59,603 bases of DNA, taken from NCBI GenBank assembly GCA_021811105.1, contig JAJZPM010000017.1:1-59603 (forward strand), given 5' to 3'. This document shows, in pieces, positions 47,593-54,580 of the stretch. A program made the translations under genes and the position numbers. Numbering within the stretch: the first letter of the stretch is position 1; every line of letters starts with the position of its first letter. The notes beneath the pieces are model-generated. The model was not told where the DNA came from. It searched no databases and saw only the letters and a program-made list of their open reading frames with translations. The stretch is from Nitrospirota bacterium (GTDB lineage Bacteria > Nitrospirota > Thermodesulfovibrionia > Thermodesulfovibrionales > UBA6898).

Positions 47593-48954
47593 CTATTCCC
47601 CGTCGAGCCCGAACTTCTTCAGCTTCCTCCAGAGCGAGACCCTGTCTATGCCCAGTATCTGGGCGGCGATCGTCTTGTTATGGCCGACTTCGCCCAGGAC
47701 CCAGTTGATATACGTCATCTCCTGCTCCTCGAGTGAAGGGATCTTGCCCTCCTTTTTCCTGAATGTCCGTATGCTCAGTTCCCTCAGGTCTTCGGGAAGG
47801 TGCGCCATCTCTATCGACCCGCCGTTGGAGAGCGCAACGCCCCTTTCGATGATGTTTTCGAGCTCCCGCACGTTTCCGGGGAAGTCGTAGTTCATCAGTA
47901 TCGCCGTCACGTCCGGGGAAATCTCCCGTATCTCTTTCTTCATCACTGTCGCATATTTCTTCAGGAAGTAGTAGCTAAGAAGAGATATGTCGTCTTTTCT
48001 CTCCGACAGAGGCGGGACACGGAGCGTCACGACGTTCAGCCTGAAGTAAAGGTCCTGCCTGAAACCGCCCTTCTTGATCACCTCCTGAAGGTCCCTGTTC
48101 GTGGCCGCCAGAAACCTGACGTCCACCCTCATAGGAGCGGTGGCGCCGAGCCTCAGGACCTCTTTTTCCTGGATGACCCTCAGGAGCTTCACCTGCATCG
48201 AGAGGGACATCTCGGTGATCTCGTCCAGAAAGAGCGTGCCCCCGGAGGCCATCTCGATAAGCCCCTTTTTCATCGCCGAGGCGCCGGTAAAGGCGCCCCT
48301 CTCATGACCGAAGAGTTCGTTCCCCAGGAGTTCTTCGTTGAAGGCGCCGCAGTTGACGGCACAAAAAGGACCTTCGCCTCTCCTGCTGTACAGGTGGATA
48401 TACCGCGCGAAGAGTTCTTTGCCGGTGCCGCTTTCTCCCGTGACAAGGATGTTGCAATCCGTAGGGGCGATCTGCCGCGCGGTCTCGAGAAGCCTCTGCA
48501 TCTCCGCGTCCTGGGTGATGATCTTCACCCTGCCCTGATAATTCTCGATCTGCTCGCGCAGTCGTGCGTTTTCCTGTTTGAGCTTCACCTTTTCCGACGC
48601 TTCCCTTACCACCTTCCTCACTTCGTCGAGCTTGAAGGGTTTTGTGATGTAATCATACGCGCCCTTCTTGATCGCCTGTATGGCAGACTGGACAGTAGCA
48701 TATCCCGTAATCACGATCACCTCGCTGTCGGGGTACAGGGACCTGCATTTCTTGAGTATCTGCAGCCCATCGACCTTCTCCATCTTAAGGTCCGTGAGCA
48801 CTACGTCGTAACGCCGGTCCTCGATCATCTTCAGCGCGTTCGGCCCGCTCTGCGTGCTCTGGACCGCGTAGCCCTCGCGCACCATGATATGCTCAAGGTT
48901 CCTGATTGCGATCTGTTCGTCGTCCACGATCAGAAGCTTTGTCTTGTATTCCAC
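47593..48954 (-). CDS. NtrC-family sigma54-dependent response regulator
   Basis: The 453-residue protein has a receiver at 1-122 (phospho-acceptor D55 in VVLTDLKMEK, T83, K105 in TKPF), an AAA+ sigma54-interaction domain (about 145-375; Walker A GESGTGKE at 173-180, GAFTGA loop 220-225), and a C-terminal Fis-type HTH (GHNKTIAAQILGIDRVSLWR). It is encoded 39 bases after the kinase gene. Its receiver is nearly the same as the one inside the Lon-type protease at 54581. A likely target is the divergent TSUP/USP operon, which has a sigma54-like promoter. Confidence 0.95.
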   Translation of the reverse strand: MEYKTKLLIVDDEQIAIRNLEHIMVREGYAVQSTQSGPNALKMIEDRRYDVVLTDLKMEKVDGLQILKKCRSLYPDSEVIVITGYATVQSAIQAIKKGAYDYITKPFKLDEVRKVVREASEKVKLKQENARLREQIENYQGRVKIITQDAEMQRLLETARQIAPTDCNILVTGESGTGKELFARYIHLYSRRGEGPFCAVNCGAFNEELLGNELFGHERGAFTGASAMKKGLIEMASGGTLFLDEITEMSLSMQVKLLRVIQEKEVLRLGATAPMRVDVRFLAATNRDLQEVIKKGGFRQDLYFRLNVVTLRVPPLSERKDDISLLSYYFLKKYATVMKKEIREISPDVTAILMNYDFPGNVRELENIIERGVALSNGGSIEMAHLPEDLRELSIRTFRKKEGKIPSLEEQEMTYINWVLGEVGHNKTIAAQILGIDRVSLWRKLKKFGLDGE

Positions 48955-48993
48955 TGTTCCCTCCTTGGCGGCGCGGGTCCGCGCCGGCGGTCC

Positions 48994-50454
48994 TCATTCA
49001 GCGGCGCCGTCACAGAGCGCCTCCTTCATCGGGAGCTTGATGAGAAAGGTCGTGCCCTCCCCTTCCGCACTCACGACCTTTATGGACCCCTCGTGCTCCT
49101 CGACGATCTCCCTGGCAACATAGAGACCGAGGCCGGAACCCTTGCCGTCTTCCTTCGTCGTAAAGAAAGGGTCGAAAATATGTTTGACCGTGTCAGCGTC
49201 CATCCCCACGCCGGTGTCGCGCACCCGTATCTTCACGAGCCTGTTTTCGTTGTCTTCCTCAGCAGAGATCGAGATGGTACCGCCGTCCGGCATCGCGTCG
49301 ATCGCGTTCTTTACGAGGTTGAGGATCGCCTGTTCGAGTCTCTGCTTGTCGGCCGTGATCCAGCTCGTCTCGGGCACGTCCACCCGGACCTCTACCTTGG
49401 ACGGGATGTCTCCCTGCACAAGCCTGATCGTATCTTCGACGAGGCCCCTGAGCGCGATGGGCTTGCTCTTGAATTCCTTTTTTCTCGAAAACTCCAGCAG
49501 GGAAAGGACCATCGCCTTCGCCCGTTCCACCTCATTCTCGATCTGCTGCATCAACTCCTTCTTGTATCCGACGTCGTGGTATTCGATCTCTTCATGGAGT
49601 ATCTGGCAGGAACTGAATATGTTAGAAAGAGGATTGTTGAGCTGATGGGCGACGCCCGACACCATGGTCCCGAGGCAGGCGAGCTTCTCGGACTGCATGA
49701 TGAAACGCATCTGCCGGAGCTCGAGCTCCTTCAGCATCCTGCTGAAGGCATTGCTCAGAGAGACGATCTCCCTGTCGGAAGAAGCGATAGCGAGAGAGTC
49801 GAACTTGCCGTCTATGATCTTCTGTATGCCCTCCTCCAGCTGTTTGAGGGGGCTGACGACCATGCGTGAGAGATAATGGCCCACGATAAGCCCTACGATC
49901 ACGAGAAACGCGATCGACAGCATGAGGACGCGTCCGGAAGAGGCGATCAATGATTGAATATACGTCCTTTCGGCGACGGATATCGCCTCTGTCGCGTCGA
50001 CGATCTTCTTCCCCCTCTCCCTGATCCTTCCCTCCACTTCGTAGGCTTCGATCAGGCCGCGCGTCTTGTCCATGCCGTAGTATCTCTGCATGAGCGATTT
50101 GTATTCCCTGATATCGTCCCCCAGCCTGTCCACGTCCGTCTTTATCTGCAGCCTCCGGATCCCCTCCCTGTTTTTCGCGATGATCTCCTCGGCCTTCTTC
50201 GTAAAGCGGAGGTTCTCGGCGAAGTCCTCGTTGTCGCGGTAAAGGAAATAGTTCTTCTCAAACCGCCGCATCTCGAGCGTCGTGTCGAAGAACTCGGAGA
50301 TGATGAAGCTGAAAGAGATCTTTCCGTCGATCCTCGTAAGGTTGAAGTAATTGAGGATCGAGACGAAGATGATCAGGAAGAGACAGAAGTAATAGCCGAA
50401 CCTCACTTTATTCTGAATGCTCGAGGCAAGCCTGATCATAGCCGATTCTACCAT
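48994..50454 (-). CDS. Membrane sensor histidine kinase (NtrB/ZraS-like)
   Basis: The 486-residue kinase has TM1 (about 20-38), a helical periplasmic sensor domain of about 135 residues, TM2 (about 175-196) and HAMP (about 197-250). The H-box GVAHQLNNPLSNI has H270, and the HATPase domain shows NLVKNAIDAMPDGG, DTGVGMDADTVKHIFDPF and TTKEDGKGSGLGLYVAREIV. The HQLNNPLSNI form is typical of kinases partnered with NtrC-type regulators. Because the neighbouring regulator and the Lon receiver are so alike, it may phosphorylate both. Its signal is unknown. Confidence 0.93.
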   Translation of the reverse strand: MVESAMIRLASSIQNKVRFGYYFCLFLIIFVSILNYFNLTRIDGKISFSFIISEFFDTTLEMRRFEKNYFLYRDNEDFAENLRFTKKAEEIIAKNREGIRRLQIKTDVDRLGDDIREYKSLMQRYYGMDKTRGLIEAYEVEGRIRERGKKIVDATEAISVAERTYIQSLIASSGRVLMLSIAFLVIVGLIVGHYLSRMVVSPLKQLEEGIQKIIDGKFDSLAIASSDREIVSLSNAFSRMLKELELRQMRFIMQSEKLACLGTMVSGVAHQLNNPLSNIFSSCQILHEEIEYHDVGYKKELMQQIENEVERAKAMVLSLLEFSRKKEFKSKPIALRGLVEDTIRLVQGDIPSKVEVRVDVPETSWITADKQRLEQAILNLVKNAIDAMPDGGTISISAEEDNENRLVKIRVRDTGVGMDADTVKHIFDPFFTTKEDGKGSGLGLYVAREIVEEHEGSIKVVSAEGEGTTFLIKLPMKEALCDGAAE

Positions 50455-50461
50455 CCCCTCA

Positions 50462-50474
50462 TTGCAAATTGCAA
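50462..50474. promoter_or_regulatory. TTGCAAATTGCAA palindrome, possible enhancer site 1
   Basis: Two TTGCAA boxes abut with one extra A, giving a near-perfect palindrome between the divergent kinase and TSUP operons. It is centred 86 bases from a similar site at 50548-50560, close to eight helical turns, and about 200 bases upstream of the sigma54-like promoter. Confidence 0.45.
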
Positions 50475-50547
50475 TACCATAGTTTCTTATGCAACGCCTG
50501 CGAAAGAAGCATTAGAAGGGGCTGAGTACTCCAACGGCAATTAAGCG

Positions 50548-50560
50548 TTGCATTATGCAA
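50548..50560. promoter_or_regulatory. TTGCATTATGCAA palindrome, possible enhancer site 2
   Basis: A perfect 6-base-arm inverted repeat (TTGCAT, T, ATGCAA), about 110 bases upstream of the predicted sigma54 start. Together with the site at 50462 it looks like a pair of activator sites for the NtrC-type regulator. Confidence 0.45.
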
Positions 50561-50637
50561 TGATAGGCGGCCTGCGCCAATATCGGCACCGTCCGCGACT
50601 TTCCTTCGGGATCAAAGGGTTAGACGCCGTTTAAGAT

Positions 50638-50654
50638 CTGGCACGGCTCTTGAG
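50638..50654 (+). promoter_or_regulatory. Candidate sigma54 promoter of the TSUP/USP operon
   Basis: CTGGCACGGCTCTTGAG matches the -24 element (TGGCACG) fully. It has the correct 10-base spacing to the -12 element, but that reads TTGA rather than TTGC. It lies 55 bases before the first ATG, next to a gene for a sigma54-dependent activator. Confidence 0.5.
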
Positions 50655-50708
50655 ATTATCCATAGCCATAAGAACCGATGGTTCGGCAAACCAAATGGAG
50701 GTGCAGAA

Positions 50709-50888
50709 ATGAAAGAGTTCCTCAAGAGACTGGAAACAATATTCACGGCCGTGGCGTTCACCGAGGCGGGAGAACTGGAGAAGGCCAGCCAGTGCATGGC
50801 TCATGCTGTGGCCCTGTCTCCTGCCTGCGGCCAGGGAGAGATCATTCCCGGTCAGCGTATGCCCCTGGTGCCGGAGGGCGATTCATGA
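50709..50888 (+). CDS. 59-residue protein with AEAGE-type helical motif (first of three)
   Basis: A short gene with RBS GGAGGT 6 bases before ATG. Its N-terminal half, FLKRLETIFTAVAFTEAGE followed by LEKAS, matches the starts of the next gene product and of the small protein at 54355. The pattern is a hydrophobic helix, (T/S)A(V/I).F.EAGE, then a charged helix. The C-terminal part holds two Cys and no known domain. The stop overlaps the next ATG (ATGA). It is the first gene of the TSUP operon. Function unknown; a regulatory or adaptor peptide is an inference from its repetition. Confidence 0.75.
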   Translation: MKEFLKRLETIFTAVAFTEAGELEKASQCMAHAVALSPACGQGEIIPGQRMPLVPEGDS

Positions 50889-51364
50889 AGACGGGCCGCT
50901 TTGACGACCTCATGTCGGCAATCTCGTTCGCCGAAGCGGGCGAACACGAGAAGGCCAGGGAGTTGCTAAAGGGCAGGGACACCATACTCCTTGCGACCTC
51001 GGAGCGGGCGATCGACCGGAGTGTAATGAAGTATGCGCTCAATCTGAGCAAACGTATCGAGACCGCAATCGATGTTCTCTATCTGACCAGGTCCGGCGAA
51101 CGCCACGTCCTGCTCGATGCGTTCATGAGTGAGGCCGCGAAGGCCGGCATCGACTGTACGCTCGTCAAGCGGGACGGATGCATGAAGAAGGCGATCCTCG
51201 ACTACACCGAAAAGAGGCGGAATATCCTGTTCGTCGTAATCGGGTCTACGCCGGAACTCGATATCGAGTGCAAAACAGCAGAGAAGACTCTCTCCGAAGC
51301 ATGGAAAAAGCTGAAATGTCCGCTAGTGGTGGTATCGAAGGGCGGCATGCCCTCGATCGCGTAA
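50885..51364 (+). CDS. AEAGE motif fused to USP-like domain
   Basis: The 159-residue protein begins DDLMSAISFAEAGEHEKAREL, the same motif as the small proteins on either side of the operon. A universal-stress-protein-like alpha/beta domain follows from about residue 32: DTILLATSERAIDRSVMKYAL, a central strand VDVLYL-like, and LKCPLVVVSKGG at the end. The ATP-binding glycine motif of UspA is not obvious, so it may be a non-ATP-binding USP. The ATG overlaps the preceding stop. Confidence 0.78.
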   Translation: MKTGRFDDLMSAISFAEAGEHEKARELLKGRDTILLATSERAIDRSVMKYALNLSKRIETAIDVLYLTRSGERHVLLDAFMSEAAKAGIDCTLVKRDGCMKKAILDYTEKRRNILFVVIGSTPELDIECKTAEKTLSEAWKKLKCPLVVVSKGGMPSIA

Positions 51365-51399
51365 ACAAAAAAAATCTTTTTTCAAGGAGGACTGATTCA

Positions 51400-52692
51400 A
51401 TGAGCATCGGAAGAAGGGTATTTGAATTCTTAAAGATGGCGTCGATGCAGCACGCCAGGTGGGACTATGAAGTATCCATGTCCATTCTCAAGAACCGTAA
51501 AAAGATGTTGATCCTATTGGCCGCGATCGTGCCGATCCTCGCCGTCAGCCTGCTCGAGGCGGGCGACATGATCGGAAGCAAGACCGCATACGCGCCCGCG
51601 TTTTATTCTACGAATATTTTCCTCGTGTCGATCGCGATCGGCCTGTGCGCGGGCCTCATCACCGGGTGTATCGGCGCGGGAGGCGGCTTCATCATCACCC
51701 CTGCCCTCATGGCAGCAGGCGTAAAGGGCATCTTGGCGGTCGGCACCGACCTCTTCCATATATTCGCCAAGGCGATCATGGGGACGGCGGTCCACAAAAA
51801 ACTCGGCAACGTATCGACCAAGCTGGCAATAGCCTTTCTCGTGGGGTCCGGTGGAGGTACATTCATCGGGGGGTATATCAACAAATCGCTTTACGACAGG
51901 GACCCGCTCCTGAGCGAGGCGTTCATAAGCCTCGTATACGCGGTATTACTCGGCTTCCTCGGCTTCTACGCGCTTGCCGATTTTCTCAAATCAAGAAAAG
52001 GCACAGCCTCCAGCGGCTCGCATGATGCACACGGCGGTCCGTCAGGTCTGACCACGCTTGCCGTTAAGGTCCAGAACGTCAATATTCCCCCCGCCATCCG
52101 GTTCGACGAGGACTATGTTGCGGGCGGCAGGAAGATCTCGGGCGTGATCGTCGCGATGGGCGGCGTCGTCGTCGGACTTCTCGCGGCGATCATGGGCGTC
52201 GGCGGGGGATTCGTGACTTTCCCGATGTTTGTATACGTCTTCGGTGTCTCTTCCATGACCACGGTCGGGACCGACATCCTCCAGATCATCTTCACTGCCG
52301 GCCTTGCCGCAATAGGCCAGTATGCGATTTACGGTTACGTGTTTTACACGCTGGCCATGGGCATGCTGCTTGGCTCGCTCATCGGCATTCAGGTCGGCGC
52401 GCTTACGACAAAGGTCGTCAAGGGCATCCATATCAGGGGCTTCTATGCGGTATCGATACTGGCCGGTTTCGTCAACAGGGCAGCGACCCTTCCGAAGAAA
52501 CTCGTCGAACTCGAGGTGATCAACATATCGAAGGACGTGGTGAAGATGATCGAGTCGGCCGGGAATATCGTATTCTGGGTCGTCGTGGGGCTCTTTGCCG
52601 CATGGGTCATCAGCAAATTCATAGTCAATATAGGGAAGCTCAGGGGCGAGAGCGAGGAAGTAAGCCCTGTGCTTGCAAAGGAGGAGGCATAA
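51400..52692 (+). CDS. TSUP-family (TauE/SafE) anion transporter
   Basis: The 430-residue protein starts at the ATG at 51400, with RBS AAGGAGG. An N-terminal cytoplasmic segment of about 35 residues precedes TM1. Two TSUP halves carry the family glycine motifs: CAGLITGCIGAGGGFIITPAL (about 85-105) with VGTDLFHIF, and LLAAIMGVGGGFVTFPMFVYV with VGTDILQIIF. About 8-9 spans are predicted. TSUP proteins move sulfite, sulfonates, sulfate or related anions. In sulfur-metabolising anaerobes similar genes sit next to USP and small unknown genes. The likely substrate is a sulfur oxyanion or organosulfonate, but this is inferred from the family. Confidence 0.9.
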   Translation: MSIGRRVFEFLKMASMQHARWDYEVSMSILKNRKKMLILLAAIVPILAVSLLEAGDMIGSKTAYAPAFYSTNIFLVSIAIGLCAGLITGCIGAGGGFIITPALMAAGVKGILAVGTDLFHIFAKAIMGTAVHKKLGNVSTKLAIAFLVGSGGGTFIGGYINKSLYDRDPLLSEAFISLVYAVLLGFLGFYALADFLKSRKGTASSGSHDAHGGPSGLTTLAVKVQNVNIPPAIRFDEDYVAGGRKISGVIVAMGGVVVGLLAAIMGVGGGFVTFPMFVYVFGVSSMTTVGTDILQIIFTAGLAAIGQYAIYGYVFYTLAMGMLLGSLIGIQVGALTTKVVKGIHIRGFYAVSILAGFVNRAATLPKKLVELEVINISKDVVKMIESAGNIVFWVVVGLFAAWVISKFIVNIGKLRGESEEVSPVLAKEEA

Positions 52693-52693
52693 C

Positions 52694-53431
52694 ATGATAG
52701 TAAGAAATAAAAAAATGTTCAGCATGGGGGCTGTCTTCGCAATCTCGTTTCTCGCGGTGCTCTTCATGATATTCTCGCCGGTCTTCGGAGGGAAAAACGG
52801 CCTGCAGTTCGCGGACGACAGCTTCAACAGGCTTTCAAAAGGTTCTTCGTACTTTATCCCGAAGGTCGCAAAGAGCAATGAGAGGTTTATTGGAAGAATG
52901 TTTGCTGTAGGCATCAAAGTGGACAAACCCGAAGACAAGCCCGGCGACGCCGAAAAGAGGGCCGTGAATATCCTTAAAGTATTCACTGCGGCCGGCGCCG
53001 CGGTGCAGGTAACCGGAACATCCGTTAAGATTGAAGGAGACCTCGGCAAGGTCCTAGAGTCCGCGCTGCAGGATTCGGATGCCATGTTCAGGAACGACGG
53101 CGAGAAGATCAAGGCCAGATACGGGACAGACGATGAGAAGAAGATGTTCAGGCAGTGGCACAACGCCCTTGGAAAGATCATGAAGGAATTCCAGAAGGAA
53201 AAGAAGATCGAGGAGGCAAAAATGGTCTCCGACGTGATGAAAAAGGCCATTGAACCGGCGTATAACTTTTACAAAATCGACGGCGACAAGGTAGTAGACC
53301 ATGCAGGCATGCTCTCCGGTCTCCTCGTGTTCTATGTGACCTATACGATGTGGTGGGGCTATGCCATATTCTACATGTTCGACGGACTCGGACTCAGCAT
53401 GAAAAAGGCCAAGGTGAAGAAGGAGGCGTAA
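52694..53431 (+). CDS. Unknown two-TM protein conserved with TSUP gene
   Basis: The 245-residue protein starts at the ATG at 52694 with GGAGG 9 bases before, one base after the TSUP stop. TM1 is at about 8-30 and TM2 at about 210-232 (LLVFYVTYTMWWGYAIFYMFDG). Between them lies a soluble, probably periplasmic domain of about 175 residues rich in Lys and Asp. I recognise no family. The placement suggests a subunit or regulator of the transporter. The last codons and the stop form one arm and loop of a perfect inverted repeat. Confidence 0.8.
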   Translation: MIVRNKKMFSMGAVFAISFLAVLFMIFSPVFGGKNGLQFADDSFNRLSKGSSYFIPKVAKSNERFIGRMFAVGIKVDKPEDKPGDAEKRAVNILKVFTAAGAAVQVTGTSVKIEGDLGKVLESALQDSDAMFRNDGEKIKARYGTDDEKKMFRQWHNALGKIMKEFQKEKKIEEAKMVSDVMKKAIEPAYNFYKIDGDKVVDHAGMLSGLLVFYVTYTMWWGYAIFYMFDGLGLSMKKAKVKKEA

Positions 53432-53443
53432 CGCCTCCTTCTT
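53417..53443. repeat. Perfect inverted repeat spanning the stop codon of the two-TM gene
   Basis: 13-base arms (AAGAAGGAGGCGT and its reverse complement) with a single central A; the TAA stop at 53429-53431 sits in the turn. It lies 17 bases before the uspA-like ATG and could stabilise the upstream mRNA or attenuate the downstream gene. No U-run follows. Confidence 0.75.
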
Positions 53444-53460
53444 CCAAAGGGAGAACGGGC

Positions 53461-54318
53461 ATGGGAAGATACAGGAGAATACTGGTAGCGGTCGACGGTT
53501 CGGAATCGAGCAAAAACGCCTTCCGGCAGGCATGCAGGATCGCGTTCATGGACAAGAGCTGGCTGACGGTCATCACCACGATACCTCCCTATGAAGACCT
53601 CTTCCAGATACCGAGCATTCAGGAGAAGGTGAGCAGGGCGCTTAGGGAGGAAGGCGAGAAGGTGCTGGCCGGCACCAGGAAGATCGCAAAGGAAGAGGAC
53701 GCCTATATCAAGACCGTCCTCGAAGAGGGCACACCTTTCCAGACCATTGTCGACACCGCGGAGGAGGGAAACTATGACCTCATCGTCATGGGGAGGCACG
53801 GGACAAAACCGATCGAGTGGGCGCTCGTCGGCAGCGTCACTGCCCGGGTCATAGGAAACAGCCAGCGGGACATCCTCGTCTTCCCCTTGAACACGACTAT
53901 CGGATGGGGCCGTATCATGGTTGCGACCGACGGCTCAAGGTACAGCAGGCTCGCAACGGAAAAGACGATCGACATCGCAAAGGCCTACGACAGTGAGGTC
54001 TGCGCGGTCTCGGTCGTCGACGTGACTGAGGAGTTCCAGGCCCAGGCCCCCGAAGCGGTCGAGAAACTCGTCGAAAAGGCGAAAGGCTATGTCGAAGAGG
54101 TGAAGCAAAGTGCCGGAGCCGCAGGAGTAAAGATAGAAGCTCTAGTGAGAGAAGGAGAAAGCTACAAAGTTATCACCGACCTCTCGAGGAAGTTTAAAAG
54201 CGAAGTCATCATCATGGGTAGCCACGGCAGGACAGGAGTAAAACGGCTCCTCATGGGGAGCGTTACCGAAAAGGTGATCGGCTATGCGCCCTGTCCCGTA
54301 CTCGTCGTGAGGGGATGA
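53461..54318 (+). CDS. Tandem universal stress protein (UspA family)
   Basis: The 285-residue protein has two Usp domains (about 1-142 and 146-285). Both start with the usual hydrophobic strand plus DGS (ILVAVDGSESSKNAF; IMVATDGSRYSRLA). Both have the ATP-binding pattern near the end: MGRHGTKPIEWALVGSVTARV and MGSHGRTGVKRLLMGSVTEKV. The RBS GGGAGA precedes the ATG. Usp proteins bind ATP and act in stress and energy limitation; here the gene is in one operon with a transporter. Confidence 0.93.
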   Translation: MGRYRRILVAVDGSESSKNAFRQACRIAFMDKSWLTVITTIPPYEDLFQIPSIQEKVSRALREEGEKVLAGTRKIAKEEDAYIKTVLEEGTPFQTIVDTAEEGNYDLIVMGRHGTKPIEWALVGSVTARVIGNSQRDILVFPLNTTIGWGRIMVATDGSRYSRLATEKTIDIAKAYDSEVCAVSVVDVTEEFQAQAPEAVEKLVEKAKGYVEEVKQSAGAAGVKIEALVREGESYKVITDLSRKFKSEVIIMGSHGRTGVKRLLMGSVTEKVIGYAPCPVLVVRG

Positions 54319-54354
54319 CCAAATTATGGATAATCGGCACGAAAGGAGAAGAAG

Positions 54355-54525
54355 ATGAAGACGCTATGGCAAAGAATCGAAAAACTTATGACGGCCGTTA
54401 CCTTCGCCGAGGCGGGCGAGCACGAGACCGCGCGGGAGATCATGCGGGAAGAGGAGAAAACGGACAGGCCGAGACCGGCAAAGCGGCCGGACAGGACCCT
54501 GCGCGCCTCGTCGCCGGGGCAGTAG
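54355..54525 (+). CDS. 56-residue AEAGE-motif protein (last gene of operon)
   Basis: The RBS AAAGGAGAAGA precedes ATG. The first 33 residues (WQRIEKLMTAVTFAEAGEH, then ETAREIMRE) match the small protein at 50709 and the N terminus of the USP-like protein at 50885. The tail is rich in Arg, Pro and Lys and probably disordered. It closes the operon just before a terminator and the convergent Lon-type gene. Function unknown. Confidence 0.75.
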   Translation: MKTLWQRIEKLMTAVTFAEAGEHETAREIMREEEKTDRPRPAKRPDRTLRASSPGQ

Positions 54526-54550
54526 GAGCGGCCGGACATAGACACCTCAG

Positions 54551-54580
54551 GAGCCGGGCGGTCTGCCCGGCTCTTCGTCT
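54551..54580 (+). terminator. Terminator of the TSUP/USP operon
   Basis: GAGCCGGGC and GCCCGGCTC pair perfectly around a 5-base loop and are followed by the T-rich TTCGTCTTC. It lies between the convergent small gene and the Lon-type gene and may serve both. Confidence 0.75.

Noticed and set aside
47800-49869. 689-codon plus-strand open frame across the regulator and kinase genes
   Set aside because: It is antisense to two well-supported genes, crosses their boundary and resembles no family.
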